54,134 nucleotides of DNA from Rhodopseudomonas rhenobacensis (GTDB lineage Bacteria > Pseudomonadota > Alphaproteobacteria > Rhizobiales > Xanthobacteraceae). This document shows positions 10,002-20,214 of the stretch, piece after piece; the stretch's first letter is position 1; the number at the start of each line of letters is the position of its first letter. The notes beneath the pieces were generated by a model, which saw only the letters and a program-made list of their open reading frames with translations, was not told where the DNA came from and did not search any database. The DNA is taken from positions 1 to 54,134 of the forward strand of contig NZ_JACHIH010000034.1 in NCBI RefSeq assembly GCF_014203125.1. The letters run 5' to 3'. A program made the position numbers and the translations under genes.

Positions 10002-10328
10002 ATGGCTGCTGCGGAGCGCCGCAAAGGCACGCGTGTGGTGTTCGAACGCGGGCTCGATGCCCACATGATGGCGATCGACGGCACCTGGCGCCGGGCCTGC
10101 AAGGTCGAAGACGTCTCCGAAATCGGCGCCAAGCTCAGCATCGAGGGCTCGGTGGAAGGACTCAACCTCAAGGAGTTCTTCCTGCTGCTGTCGTCGACCG
10201 GGCTGGCCTATCGCCGCTGCGAACTGACCTGGGTGAACGGCGACCAGATCGGCGTCAATTTCCTGCGCCCGAGCGACAAGAAGAAGCGCGCCGCCGACCG
10301 CGGCAAGCCGCAGACCGTCGCACCCTGA
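10002..10328 (+). CDS. PilZ-domain protein, probable cyclic-di-GMP receptor
   Basis: This is a single-domain PilZ protein of 108 residues. Both c-di-GMP contact motifs are present: RKGTR (RxxxR) near residues 6-10 and DVSEIG (DxSxxG) near 38-43. AGGAGGAG at 9991-9998 supports ATG 10002 over an upstream in-frame TTG at 9945. It lies between the amgK fusion and murU on the same strand. The output it controls cannot be read from the sequence; a link to cell-wall recycling is only suggested by position. Confidence 0.88.
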   Translation: MAAAERRKGTRVVFERGLDAHMMAIDGTWRRACKVEDVSEIGAKLSIEGSVEGLNLKEFFLLLSSTGLAYRRCELTWVNGDQIGVNFLRPSDKKKRAADRGKPQTVAP

Positions 10329-10495
10329 CGAGCGATCGGTCGCCGCCACCGTGCGGCCGCGGCGACGTCGTATAGCCGTCATCGCCGACCATTATTGCGG
10401 ACAGGCCGAACGCCGGCCCGGATGCAACGCCGCTGGATTGCGTGTTAAACTGATCCGCAGCGAATCCGAAAAGACCCTTGCAGTCGAGAGCGTCG

Positions 10496-11221
10496 ATGTC
10501 CGTCAAGCCAGACAGAGCCATGATCCTCGCCGCCGGGCTTGGCCTGCGAATGCGGCCGATCACCGACACCATCCCGAAGCCGCTGGTCAGCGTCGCCGGC
10601 AAGCCGCTGCTCGATCACGTGCTCGACCGCCTGGCCGAAGCCGGCGTCGCCGAGGCCGTGGTCAACGTGCACTATCTGCCCGACCAGATCATCGACCACG
10701 TCGCCGGCCGCAAGCAGCCGCGGGTGCTGATTTCCGACGAGCGCGATGCGGTGCTCGGCACCGGCGGCGCCGTGGTCAAAGCGCTGCCCTTGCTCGGCGC
10801 CACGCCGTTCTTTCATCTCAACGCCGACACCATGTGGATCGACGGCGCGCAGTCGAACCTGGCGCGGCTCGCCGCGACCTTCGACCCCGAGCGGATGGAC
10901 ATCCTGCTGTTGATGGCGGCGACCGCCAATTCCATCGGCTATAGCGGCAGCGGCGATTATGCGATGGCGCCGGACGGCACCTTGCGCAAGCGCAAGGAGC
11001 TCGAAGTGGTGCCGTTCGTCTATGCGGGCGTGGCGATCATGTCGCCGCAGCTGTTCGCCGAGGCGCCGCAGGGCGAGTTTCCGCTGACCCGGATCTTCGA
11101 CCGCGTCAGCGAACAAGGCCGGCTGTTCGGCCTGCGGCTCGACGGCGTCTGGATGCATGTCGGCACCCCGGACGCGATCCAGACCGCCGAACGCGCCTAT
11201 CTCGCCAGCAGCGTGGTCTGA
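10496..11221 (+). CDS. murU: N-acetylmuramate alpha-1-phosphate uridylyltransferase (MurU-like)
   Basis: MurU turns MurNAc-1-phosphate into UDP-MurNAc, a shortcut from recovered cell-wall sugar back to peptidoglycan precursor that bypasses MurA (the fosfomycin target). The protein has 241 residues and the nucleotidyltransferase signature AAGLGLRMRPITDTIPKPL near the N-terminus, followed by GTGGAVVKALPLL and FHLNADTMW. I chose ATG 10496; an in-frame TTG lies 18 nt upstream. A general sugar-1-phosphate nucleotidyltransferase is possible, but the AmgK partner upstream favours MurU. Confidence 0.87.
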   Translation: MSVKPDRAMILAAGLGLRMRPITDTIPKPLVSVAGKPLLDHVLDRLAEAGVAEAVVNVHYLPDQIIDHVAGRKQPRVLISDERDAVLGTGGAVVKALPLLGATPFFHLNADTMWIDGAQSNLARLAATFDPERMDILLLMAATANSIGYSGSGDYAMAPDGTLRKRKELEVVPFVYAGVAIMSPQLFAEAPQGEFPLTRIFDRVSEQGRLFGLRLDGVWMHVGTPDAIQTAERAYLASSVV

Positions 11222-11233
11222 CGCGTTTCGGGC

Positions 11234-11406
11234 GCATCCTTCGAGACGCCCGACTTCGTGCTTGCGGACTTCGCCGGGCTCCTCAGGATGACGGCGAAGA
11301 TGTTGAACCTCTTATGAAATCACACAACGGGCCGTCATCCTGAGGTGCGCGCCGGAACCGGCGCCACCAAATGTACGGCGCTTCGTGGCGCGCCTCGAAG
11401 GATGAC
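11234..11406. repeat. Two palindromic repeats of the CATCCT..AGGATG family
   Basis: One copy at 11234-11293 runs from CATCCTTCGAGACGCCCG to CTCCTCAGGATGACGGC. A second at 11332-11406 runs from GTCATCCTGAGGTGCGC to GCGCGCCTCGAAGGATGAC. They are in opposite orientation and match the element at 188-248. They fill most of the murU-addB gap, and I see no gene there. Confidence 0.75.
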
Positions 11407-11512
11407 CGCCGCGCGGCCATGCAGCCCCGGGCAATGCAGCCACCGGCCGGCGGCACTCCCGCCGCGCGTCGGCGCGTGGCATGATGCAGCCGCTCGGCGA
11501 ATCGGGATCTTC

Positions 11513-14500
11513 ATGCGCGTTTTCAATATTCCGGCCTCGGCGCCGTTCCTGCGCACGCTGATTGCCGCGCTGGTCGAGGGCCGGCTGCTGCCGGGCTTCG
11601 ACGCCCGCGCCGATCCTCGGCGGCTGGCCGAAGCCACGCTGTATCTGCCGACCCGGCGCGCCGGGCGGATGGCGCGTGAGATCTTTCTCGACGTGCTGCA
11701 GAGCGACGCGGTGCTGCTGCCGCGGATCGTCGCGCTCGGCGGCATCGACGAGGACGAACTGGCGTTCGCCGAAGACGCCGAGCCGTTCGAAGGCAGCGCG
11801 TCACTGGAGATTCCGCCGAACCTCGCCGAACTCGACCGCCGGCTGATCCTGGCGCGACTGGTCGCGGCGTGGGGCAAGGAGCTGGCGCCGCTGGTGGTCG
11901 GCGGCCCGGCCTCGGCGCTGGCGCTGGCCGGCGATCTGGCGCGGCTGATGGACGACATGGTGACCCGCAAGGTCGATTGGGCGCAGCTCGACGGGCTGGT
12001 GCCGGACGAGTTGGACCAATACTGGCAGCTGTCGTTGGATTTTCTGAAGATCGCCCGCGACTATTGGCCGGCCTATCTCGCCGACAACCAGCTGATCGAG
12101 CCGGCGGCGCGGCGCGATCTTTTGATCGACGCGGAAGCCAAGCGGCTCGCCGCGCATCATTCCGGCCCGGTGATCGCCGCCGGCTCCACCGGCTCGATGC
12201 CGGCGACCGCGCGGTTTCTCCGCGCCATCGCCGCGCTGCCGCAGGGCGCGGTGGTGCTGCCCGGGCTCGACACCGATCTTGACGACGACGCCTGGCAAAA
12301 GATCGGCGGCACCCGCGACGCCGCCGGCAAGGCCTCCACGCCGCCGTCGTCGAACCATCCGCAATTCGCGCTGCATGCCTTGCTTGAGACCTTCGGCATC
12401 GAACGCCGCGACGTCGTTCCGCTCGGCGAGCCGGCGCCGCGCGGCCGCGAGCTGCTGGTCTCCGAGGCGATGCGACCATCGAACGCCACCGCGCAATGGC
12501 ACCAGCGCCTCGCCGAGCCCGCGGTCGAGCAGAACATCGCCGCCGGCATGACTGAGCTGGCGGTGATCTCCGCCGACAATCCGGAGATGGAAGCGCTGGC
12601 GATCGCGGTGGCGATGCGGCAAGCGCGCGAGCTGAACAAGTCGGCCGCGCTGGTGACGCCGGACCGCGCGCTGGCGCGGCGGGTGATGGCGGCGTTGGGC
12701 CGCTGGAAGCTGCCGTTCGACGATTCCGGCGGCGACGCCCTGATCGACACCCCGCACGGCATTTTCGCACGCCTCGCCGCGATGGCTGCCACCGCGCAGC
12801 TCGAGCCGGCAACCCTGCTGGCGCTGTTGAAGCATCCGCTGCTGCGGCTCGGTCAGGCCGCCGGCTTCTGGCGCGACGCGGTCGAGACCTTGGAGCAGGC
12901 GGTGCTGCGCGGCACCCGCCCCGCCGCCGGCAGCGCGGGCCTCGCGCGTGACTTCGCCCGCTTCCGCGACGAACTCGGCAAACTGCGCCACCGCGAGACC
13001 TCGATGCTGCACGGCTCCGAGCCGCGCGCCCGGCTGCGCGATGAGGCGCTCGATCGCGCGCAGGCGCTGATCGGCGAATTGCAAAGCGCGCTGGCGCCGC
13101 TGGAAGCGCTCGATGCCAATCAGCCGTTGGATTTTTCCGAACTCGCCAAGCAACATCGCGCCGTCGTCACCGCCCTCTCCCGCGACGACGATGGTTTTGC
13201 AGCGGCGTTCGACGGCCCGCAGGGCTCCGCGCTGGAATCCGCGTTCGAGGATCTGCCGAAGGCGAGCGGGCTTGTGGCGCAGCCCGGCGACTACCCGGAA
13301 TTATTCCAGACCGCGTTCGCCGACCGCGTCGTGCGCCGCCCGGAAGCGGAAAGCGTCGCGCTGCGGATCTTCGGCCCGTTGGAAGCCCGGCTGACGCAAT
13401 GCGACCGGGTGATTCTCGGCGGGCTGGTCGAAGGCATCTGGCCGCCGGCGCCGCGCAGCGATCCGTGGCTGAGCCGGCCGATGCGGCATCAGCTGAAACT
13501 CGATCTGCCGGAGCGCCGCATCGGGCTCTCCGCGCACGACTTCGCGCAGATGCTCGGCGCCGACGAAGTGATCCTCAGCCACGCCGCCAAGGTCGCCGGC
13601 GCGCCGGCAGTGGCGTCGCGCTTCCTGCATCGGCTGGAGGCGGTGGCCGGCGCGGAACGCTGGAAAGCCGCCGAGGCGCGCGGCCAGATCTATCTCGATT
13701 ACGCCCACGCGCTCGACCGCCCTGACAAGGTCGTGCCGATCGCGCAGCCGATGCCGCGGCCGCCGCGCGACGCCCGGCCGCTGCAATTGTCGGTCACCGC
13801 GATCGAGGATTGGCTGCGCGACCCCTACACCATCTACGCCAAGTTCATTCTCAAGCTCACGCCGCTCGACCCGGTCGACATGCCGCTGTCGGCGGCGGAT
13901 CGCGGCTCGGCGATCCACGAGTCGCTCGGCGAATTCACGCAAGTCTTCGCGCAGGCGCTGCCGGACGATCCGGCCGTCGCGTTGCGCGCCATCGGGCAAA
14001 AGCATTTCGCGCCGCTGATGGAGCGCCCGGAGGCCCGCGCGCTGTGGTGGCCGCGCTTCCTGCGAATTGCATCCTGGTTCGCCACCTGGGAGACCGAGCG
14101 CCGGCTCAACGTCGCCCATGTCGACGCCGAGACCCGCGGCACGCTTAGCATCCCGCTCGATGCTACCCGCAGCTTCATCCTCTCGGCGCGCGCCGACCGC
14201 ATCGAGCGCCGCGCCGACCGCACCTTCGCGATCCTCGACTACAAGACCGGCCGCCCGCCGACCGGCAAGCAGGTGCGGATGGGGCTGTCGCCGCAATTGA
14301 CGCTGGAAGCCGCGATCCTGCGCGAAGGCGGCTTCGACGGCATCGCCGCGGGCTCCTCGGTGAGCGAACTGGTCTACGTCAAACTCAGCGGCAACAACCC
14401 GCCGGGCGAGGAGAAAATCCTCGAACTGAAACGCGACCGAACTGAAGAGGCGCTATTCCCCGACGATGCCGCGAGCGAAGCCCGCGCCAAGCTCGAAGCC

Positions 14501-14641
14501 CTGATCCGCAAATTCGACGATGCAACTACGCCCTACTCGTCGCTGAACCTGCCGATGTGGGCCAACCGTTACGGCCACTACGACGATCTGGCGCGGATCA
14601 AGGAATGGTCGGCGGCCGGCGGGCTCGGAGACGGCCAATGA
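11513..14641 (+). CDS. addB: Double-strand break repair protein AddB
   Basis: AddB is one half of the AddAB helicase-nuclease, which resects DNA ends for RecA-dependent repair. From ATG 11513 the protein has 1042 residues, typical of the alphaproteobacterial form. The N-terminus (VFNIPASAPFLRTL, YLPTRRAGRMAREI) and FGPLEARLTQCDRVILGGL in the middle are family landmarks. The C-terminal nuclease domain carries AILDYKTGRPP, the Asp/Lys part of a PD-(D/E)xK site. An upstream in-frame stretch from 11345 is repeat DNA and not coding. The stop overlaps the addA start as ATGA. Confidence 0.95.
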   Translation: MRVFNIPASAPFLRTLIAALVEGRLLPGFDARADPRRLAEATLYLPTRRAGRMAREIFLDVLQSDAVLLPRIVALGGIDEDELAFAEDAEPFEGSASLEIPPNLAELDRRLILARLVAAWGKELAPLVVGGPASALALAGDLARLMDDMVTRKVDWAQLDGLVPDELDQYWQLSLDFLKIARDYWPAYLADNQLIEPAARRDLLIDAEAKRLAAHHSGPVIAAGSTGSMPATARFLRAIAALPQGAVVLPGLDTDLDDDAWQKIGGTRDAAGKASTPPSSNHPQFALHALLETFGIERRDVVPLGEPAPRGRELLVSEAMRPSNATAQWHQRLAEPAVEQNIAAGMTELAVISADNPEMEALAIAVAMRQARELNKSAALVTPDRALARRVMAALGRWKLPFDDSGGDALIDTPHGIFARLAAMAATAQLEPATLLALLKHPLLRLGQAAGFWRDAVETLEQAVLRGTRPAAGSAGLARDFARFRDELGKLRHRETSMLHGSEPRARLRDEALDRAQALIGELQSALAPLEALDANQPLDFSELAKQHRAVVTALSRDDDGFAAAFDGPQGSALESAFEDLPKASGLVAQPGDYPELFQTAFADRVVRRPEAESVALRIFGPLEARLTQCDRVILGGLVEGIWPPAPRSDPWLSRPMRHQLKLDLPERRIGLSAHDFAQMLGADEVILSHAAKVAGAPAVASRFLHRLEAVAGAERWKAAEARGQIYLDYAHALDRPDKVVPIAQPMPRPPRDARPLQLSVTAIEDWLRDPYTIYAKFILKLTPLDPVDMPLSAADRGSAIHESLGEFTQVFAQALPDDPAVALRAIGQKHFAPLMERPEARALWWPRFLRIASWFATWETERRLNVAHVDAETRGTLSIPLDATRSFILSARADRIERRADRTFAILDYKTGRPPTGKQVRMGLSPQLTLEAAILREGGFDGIAAGSSVSELVYVKLSGNNPPGEEKILELKRDRTEEALFPDDAASEARAKLEALIRKFDDATTPYSSLNLPMWANRYGHYDDLARIKEWSAAGGLGDGQ

Positions 14642-17600
14642 GCGGGCGCGTGATTCCCCCCGCCGCCACCGAGCGGCAAGTGCAAGCTTCCGATCCGACC
14701 GCCTCGGTGTTCGTTTCTGCGAATGCCGGCTCCGGCAAGACCCACGTGCTGGTGCAGCGGGTGATCCGCCTGCTGCTGAATGGCGTGCCGCCGGAGAAGA
14801 TCCTCTGCATCACCTTCACCAAGGCGGCCGCCGCCAACATGGCGCAGCGGGTGTTCAGCACGCTCGGGCATTGGGTGACGCTGAGCGACGACAATCTCGA
14901 CGCCGCGATCAAGAGCGCCGGCATCGCCCAACCAGACTCCAAAACGCGGATGCGGGCGCGCGAATTGTTCGCCTGCGCGCTGGAGACACCGGGCGGGCTC
15001 AAGGTGCAGACCATCCACGCGTTGTGCACCCGGCTGCTGCAACAGTTTCCGTTCGAGGCCAATGTGCCGGCGCGGTTCGCGGTGCTGGACGAGCGCGACC
15101 AGACCGAGATGATGGAGCGCGCCAGTCTCTCGGTGCTGCTGCAGGCGGCGCAGGCGCCGCATAGCGCCGCCGGCAAAGCTTTGACCGTAGCGATGACCAG
15201 CGCCGCCGACGTGACGTTTCGCGACGTGGTGCGCGACGCCTGTTTCAGCCGCGACAAGTTCATGGCCTGGATTGCGCGCGCCGGTTCCACCGAGGCGGCG
15301 ATGGCGCAGCTCTCCGCGGCGCTTGGCGTTGCCCCCGACGACAGCTGCGCCGCGGTCGACCAGGAGATCATCGACGGACCGAACCTGCCGCGGGCGCGCT
15401 GGGAAAAGGCCGCGTCGATTCTGGACGGTGGCAGCAAGACCGACGGCGATCAGGCCGAACGGCTGCGGCAGGCCGCGACGCTTACAGGCAACGACCAGAT
15501 CGATCGCTATCTGCAGATCTTCCTGACCAAGGATTTTAGCCCGCGCAAGTCGCTGGCCACCAAGAAAATCGCCGAGGCCCGTCCCGATCTGGTGGCGGCG
15601 CTGAAGCGCGAATGCGAGCGGATCGGCCCGCTATTGGAGCGCCGCCGCGCGCTGGCGCTGCGCGAGCGCACCCAAGCGCTGCTGGTGATCGCCAGCGACG
15701 TCGCGGCGAACTACGCGCGGCAGAAGCAGGATCGCGGCCTCCTGGACTATGACGACCTGATCGACAAGACGCTCGACATGCTGAACCGGATTTCGTCGGG
15801 CTGGGTGCACTACAAGCTCGACCGCGGCGTCGACCACGTGCTGATCGACGAGGCGCAGGACACCAGCCCGCGGCAATGGGACATCGTCGACCACCTGATT
15901 TCGGAATTCACCGCCGGCGCAGGCGCCCGCGACGTCAAGCGCACGATCTTCGCGGTCGGCGACGAGAAGCAGTCGATCTTCTCGTTCCAGGGCGCCTCGC
16001 CACGCGAATTCGCATTGCGGCGCGGCGCGCTGCAGACCCGCTTCCGCAACGCCGAGCTGAAGTTCGATCCGATCAGCTTCAACTACTCGTTCCGCTCCGG
16101 TGCTGCGATCCTGCAATCGGTCGATCACGTGTTCCGCGACCAGGCGATCTATCGCAGCATCCATGCCGACACCACCTATCCGATCCACGAATCGCTGGCC
16201 GACGCCGGCCCCAGCCTGATCGATCTGTGGGAATTGCAGCAGCCCGACGAGCGTCAGGACATCGAAGGCTGGCGGGCGCCGTTCGACGCGCTGCCGGAGA
16301 CCAGCCCCGAGGTGAAGCTTGCGCAACGGGTGCAGGCCGAGATCGCCGAATTGATCAGCAACGGCACGCAGACCGGGCCTCGCGGCGATCGCCGTGCGCT
16401 ACGCTATGGCGACGTGCTGATCCTGGTGCGCCGCCGCGGCAAGGCGTTCGACGCCATCATCCAGGCCTTGAAGCGCGGCGGCATTCCGGTCGCCGGCGCC
16501 GACCGGCTGAAGCTGACCGAGCACATCGCGATCATCGACCTGATGAATCTCGCCGACGCGCTGCTGCTGCCGCAGGACGATCTGGCGCTCGCGGTGGCGC
16601 TGAAGAGCCCGCTGTTCGGGCTCGACGACGACGAGCTGTTCAAGCTGGCCTGGCAGCGCAAAGGCAGCCTGCGCGACGCCTTGGCGGCGCACGCCGGGGA
16701 CGGTGCGAAATTCAAAGCCGCGCATCGGCGGCTGCAAGACTGCGCCGACAATGTCGCGAAAACCCCGTTCGCGTTCTACGCCTGGCTGCTCGGCGGCGAC
16801 GGCGGTCGCGCCCGCATCCTGCGCCGGCTCGGCCATGAGGCGACCGACGCGCTCGACGAATTCCTCGAACTGGCGCTCGGCTATGAGCGCAAGGCACCGG
16901 CCTCGCTGCAGGGCTTCATGGCCTGGCTGCGCGCCGCCGACACCGAGGTGAAGCGCGACATGGAAATCTCCCGCGACGAGGTGCGGGTGATGACGGTGCA
17001 CGGCGCCAAGGGGCTGGAGGCGCCGGTGGTGTTCCTGGTCGACACCACCTCATCGCCGGCGGATAGCCAGCGGCTCAACCTGGTGCATCTGCCGCAGGGC
17101 AACGCCGCGCCGAACGGTCCAAGCGTCGCGGTATGGGCCGGCAAGAAGGCCGACGACCCCCCGGTGGTCGCCGAAGCCCGCGCGGCGATGATCGCCGAGA
17201 CCGAGGACGAATATCGCCGGCTCTTGTATGTGGCGATGACGCGCGCCGCCGACCGGCTGATCGTCGGCGGCTGCCAGCCCGGCAACCGCGCCGAGGTGCG
17301 GCCGTTGTCGTGGTACGACCTGATCGCCAAGGGCCTCGAAGGCTCGGGCCTTTCGATGCAGACCGTGCCGCCGCCGGACGGCGTGGTGAAGCGCTATTGC
17401 CGCGCGGAGGATCTTGCGCCGGAGCAGGCTCAAGCCGAAGCGCCCGCCCGCAAGGACGCGCCCACGCCGGAGCCGCTGCCCGCATGGTTACGGCTGCCGG
17501 CCGCGCCGACGCCCGCCGCCGAGCGGGTGCTGCGGCCGTCCGACGATGCCGGCAGCCGCCGCAGCCGTGCCGAGGACGGCAGCGGCCCGCGCGCCCAGGC

Positions 17601-18126
17601 GCGGCAGCGCGGCCAGTTGGTGCATCGGTTGTTGCAGTCGCTGCCGGATCTGCCGCGCGAGCGCCGCGCCGAGGCCGCCGCGCGCTATCTGGCGCGCAAC
17701 ACCACCAACGACACCTGGCCCGAACAGGACCGCACCGCGCTGGCCGCCTCGGTGCTGGCGCTGATCGACGATCCGCGCCTCGCCGCGCTATTCGGCCCCG
17801 GCAGCCGCGCCGAGGTGCCGATCGCCGGACGGCTGGCCCGCCCCGGCGGCGAGAGCGTGCTGGTCTCCGGCCAGATCGACCGGCTGCTGGTGACGCCCGC
17901 CGAGGTGCTGCTGGTCGACTTCAAGACCAACCAGGCGCCGCCGCGCACGCCGGCCGAAGCCCCGGCCGGCTATCTGCGGCAGCTCGCGCTGTATCGCGCC
18001 GTGCTTGCCAAGTTATACCCGGAGCGAACCCTGCGGGCCGCCCTGATCTGGACCGAAATCACTGAAATCATGGAGATTTCTGACAGCGCGCTGGACGCAG
18101 GGCTGGCAGCCATCATGTCCGCGTGA
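14638..18126 (+). CDS. addA: Double-strand break repair helicase AddA
   Basis: AddA is the UvrD-type helicase and nuclease subunit of AddAB. The 1162-residue protein has Walker A ANAGSGKT at about 28-35, Walker B LIDEAQDTSPRQW, the Q/GDEKQSIFSFQGA motif, and helicase motif V/VI strings VMTVHGAKGLEAPVV and RLLYVAMTRAADRL. The C-terminal nuclease core is VLLVDFKTNQAPP. It overlaps addB by 4 bases, so the subunits are probably made in equal amounts. Confidence 0.96.
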   Translation: MSGRVIPPAATERQVQASDPTASVFVSANAGSGKTHVLVQRVIRLLLNGVPPEKILCITFTKAAAANMAQRVFSTLGHWVTLSDDNLDAAIKSAGIAQPDSKTRMRARELFACALETPGGLKVQTIHALCTRLLQQFPFEANVPARFAVLDERDQTEMMERASLSVLLQAAQAPHSAAGKALTVAMTSAADVTFRDVVRDACFSRDKFMAWIARAGSTEAAMAQLSAALGVAPDDSCAAVDQEIIDGPNLPRARWEKAASILDGGSKTDGDQAERLRQAATLTGNDQIDRYLQIFLTKDFSPRKSLATKKIAEARPDLVAALKRECERIGPLLERRRALALRERTQALLVIASDVAANYARQKQDRGLLDYDDLIDKTLDMLNRISSGWVHYKLDRGVDHVLIDEAQDTSPRQWDIVDHLISEFTAGAGARDVKRTIFAVGDEKQSIFSFQGASPREFALRRGALQTRFRNAELKFDPISFNYSFRSGAAILQSVDHVFRDQAIYRSIHADTTYPIHESLADAGPSLIDLWELQQPDERQDIEGWRAPFDALPETSPEVKLAQRVQAEIAELISNGTQTGPRGDRRALRYGDVLILVRRRGKAFDAIIQALKRGGIPVAGADRLKLTEHIAIIDLMNLADALLLPQDDLALAVALKSPLFGLDDDELFKLAWQRKGSLRDALAAHAGDGAKFKAAHRRLQDCADNVAKTPFAFYAWLLGGDGGRARILRRLGHEATDALDEFLELALGYERKAPASLQGFMAWLRAADTEVKRDMEISRDEVRVMTVHGAKGLEAPVVFLVDTTSSPADSQRLNLVHLPQGNAAPNGPSVAVWAGKKADDPPVVAEARAAMIAETEDEYRRLLYVAMTRAADRLIVGGCQPGNRAEVRPLSWYDLIAKGLEGSGLSMQTVPPPDGVVKRYCRAEDLAPEQAQAEAPARKDAPTPEPLPAWLRLPAAPTPAAERVLRPSDDAGSRRSRAEDGSGPRAQARQRGQLVHRLLQSLPDLPRERRAEAAARYLARNTTNDTWPEQDRTALAASVLALIDDPRLAALFGPGSRAEVPIAGRLARPGGESVLVSGQIDRLLVTPAEVLLVDFKTNQAPPRTPAEAPAGYLRQLALYRAVLAKLYPERTLRAALIWTEITEIMEISDSALDAGLAAIMSA

Positions 18127-18222
18127 GCGTGCTTGACCCTGCCCAGGCGCGTTCTTACGTTGCTAGACATCTTACCGGCGCGATTCCCGACGCGCCTCTC
18201 CAACATTCAAACGAGGTATTCC

Positions 18223-18543
18223 ATGGCCGTTGGCAAGGTTTCAGACGCCGATTTCGAATCCGAAGTTCTCAACGCGGCGGGTCCGGTCGTGGTGGATTTC
18301 TGGGCCGAATGGTGCGGTCCCTGCCGCATGATCGCGCCGGCGCTGGACGAGATTTCCAGCGCGCTCGGCGAGAAGGTCAAGATCGTCAAGCTCAATGTCG
18401 ACGAGAATCCGCAGACCGCGTCGAAGTACAGCGTGATGTCGATCCCGACGCTGCTGATCTTCAAGGGCGGCGAGATGGCCTCGCGCCAGGTCGGCGCCGC
18501 GCCGAAGCAGAAGCTGCAGCAGTGGATCTCCGCCGCGGTGTGA
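18223..18543 (+). CDS. trxA: Thioredoxin
   Basis: A cytoplasmic disulfide reductase of 106 residues with the active site WCGPC at 30-34 and the cis-proline region MSIPTLLIF. The start at ATG 18223 is preceded by GAGG at 18213-18216. It follows addA by 96 bp and is closed by a strong terminator, so it may be expressed alone or as the last gene of the addBA run. Confidence 0.97.
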   Translation: MAVGKVSDADFESEVLNAAGPVVVDFWAEWCGPCRMIAPALDEISSALGEKVKIVKLNVDENPQTASKYSVMSIPTLLIFKGGEMASRQVGAAPKQKLQQWISAAV

Positions 18544-18569
18544 GCTGACACTGATTTGATTGGTTGCGA

Positions 18570-18600
18570 CGGCCCGCCAGCGCGGGCCGTTTTCGTTTTG
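18570..18600 (+). terminator. Rho-independent terminator after trxA
   Basis: A perfect 7-bp stem, GGCCCGC with GCGGGCC, and loop CAGC lie at 18571-18588, followed by GTTTTCGTTTT. It is 27 bases past the trxA stop. Confidence 0.85.
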
Positions 18601-18703
18601 GGTGCCTTGTTCGGCAACCTCACCTATCGACTTCGCGGTGGTCGTACCCCGGACGCGGCGCACGACGCCGCGCTTGCGGGGGCACTGCGCTGCTGCACAC
18701 CAA

Positions 18704-18806
18704 GCCGTCATCCCCGCGAAAGCGGGGATCCAGTACGCCGGAGCGTTGCGGCTGAACCGCTGCGCTCTGCAATACTGGGCCGCCCGCTTTCGCGGGCGGT
18801 GACGGC
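18704..18806. repeat. Palindromic repeat of the CGTCATCCCCGCGAAAGCGGGG type
   Basis: The left end (GTCATCCCCGCGAAAGCGGG) and right end (CGCCCGCTTTCGCGGGCGG, then TGACGG) are each hairpins and are inverted relative to each other. With the trxA terminator this explains most of the 327-base trxA-folC gap. No gene is visible there. Confidence 0.7.
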
Positions 18807-18870
18807 AATGCATGGGTTTGCGCCGCCCGCACCTGGCCCGGAACACCAGAAACCTAGCCAATATGAAGAG

Positions 18871-20214
18871 TTACTTCGGCGGCGTGCCGTTCTGCGCCAG
18901 CACTTCGCCGGCGAGATAGAGCGAGCCGGCAATCAAAATCCGCGGCGGCACTTCATAGGCGAGCCGGCGCAGCGACGCCAGCGCCGCTGCGACGCCGTCC
19001 GCGATCTCGACCCGCAGCCCGAGTTTTCGCGCAGCATCCGCGAGCGTCTCCGGCGGCATCGCGTCAGCTCGGCTCGGAATCGGCACCGCGATGATGTGGC
19101 GGGTCAGTCCTGAGAAATTGCTGAGAAACGCCTCGGCATCCTTGTTGGCCATCATCCCGGCGATCACCACCAAGGGGCGCGACACCCGCTCCTCGAGATC
19201 GCCGAGCGCCGCCGCAGCGACCCGGCCGCCGTCGGCATTGTGACCGCCGTCGAGCCAGACCTCGCAGCCCTGCGGCGCCGCATCCACCACAGTGCCGGCG
19301 CTTAGCCGCTGCATCCGCGCCGGCCATTCGGCGCCGGCGACGCCGGCCTCATAGGCGGCGTGATCGATCCGCAGCGTCTCGATCGCGCGCAGCGTGGCGA
19401 TCGCCAGCCCGGCATTGTCGAACTGATGCCGGCCGAACAGTTTTGGCGCAACCAGATCCATGAGGCCCCGGTCGTCCTGATAGACCAGCCGGCCGCGCTC
19501 GATGCCGACATGCCAATGTTGCCCCGCGGCGTGCAGCGGCGCGTGCAGCCGCCGCGCCTCGGCTTCGATCACCGCCATCGCCTGGTCCGGCTGCTCGGCG
19601 CAGATCACCGGGCTGCCGCGCTTGATGATGCCGGCCTTCTCAGTGGCGATCGCCGCCAGCGTGGTCCCAAGAAATTCGGTGTGGTCGATGCCGATCGGCG
19701 CGATCACGCTGGCGAGCGGCCGCTCGATCACATTGGTGGCGTCGAGCCTTCCGCCGAGCCCGACTTCCAGCAGAAGAATATCGGCGCGACGTTGCGCGAA
19801 AAGCTGCAGCGCGGCGGCGGTCTCGATCTCGAACAGCGTGATCGGCTGGCCGGCATTGAGCATTTCGCAATGGCGCAGCGCCGCAACCAATTCGTCGTCG
19901 CCGACCAGCACGCCGCCGCCGACCCGGCCGAGCCGGATGCTCTCATTGGGCCGCACCAGCCATGGCGAGGTGTAGGTGTGAACGCGCAGGCCGCTCGCCT
20001 CCAGGATCGCCCGCAGATAGGCCAGGGTCGAGCCCTTGCCGTTAGTGCCGGCGACGTGAATCACCGGCGGCAGGCTGCGCTCGGGACGGTCGAGCCGCTG
20101 CAGCAATCGCTGCATCCGCTCCAGATCGAGATCGATGCGCTGCGGGTGCAGCTTGGCCAGCCGCGCCCGCACTTCGGCCAATGGCGTCAGCGGTGCGGCT
20201 GCGCCTTCGCTCAC
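18871..20214 (-). CDS. folC: Bifunctional folylpolyglutamate synthase/dihydrofolate synthase
   Basis: FolC adds glutamate to dihydropteroate and further glutamates to tetrahydrofolate. The protein has 447 residues with the ATP loop [15 protein letters not shown] and the Mur-ligase-type strings [15 protein letters not shown] and [10 protein letters not shown]. The start is GTG at 20214, overlapping the accD stop as GTGA, so translation is coupled. accD-folC downstream of trpA is a frequent bacterial arrangement. Confidence 0.96.
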   Translation of the reverse strand: MSEGAAAPLTPLAEVRARLAKLHPQRIDLDLERMQRLLQRLDRPERSLPPVIHVAGTNGKGSTLAYLRAILEASGLRVHTYTSPWLVRPNESIRLGRVGGGVLVGDDELVAALRHCEMLNAGQPITLFEIETAAALQLFAQRRADILLLEVGLGGRLDATNVIERPLASVIAPIGIDHTEFLGTTLAAIATEKAGIIKRGSPVICAEQPDQAMAVIEAEARRLHAPLHAAGQHWHVGIERGRLVYQDDRGLMDLVAPKLFGRHQFDNAGLAIATLRAIETLRIDHAAYEAGVAGAEWPARMQRLSAGTVVDAAPQGCEVWLDGGHNADGGRVAAAALGDLEERVSRPLVVIAGMMANKDAEAFLSNFSGLTRHIIAVPIPSRADAMPPETLADAARKLGLRVEIADGVAAALASLRRLAYEVPPRILIAGSLYLAGEVLAQNGTPPK

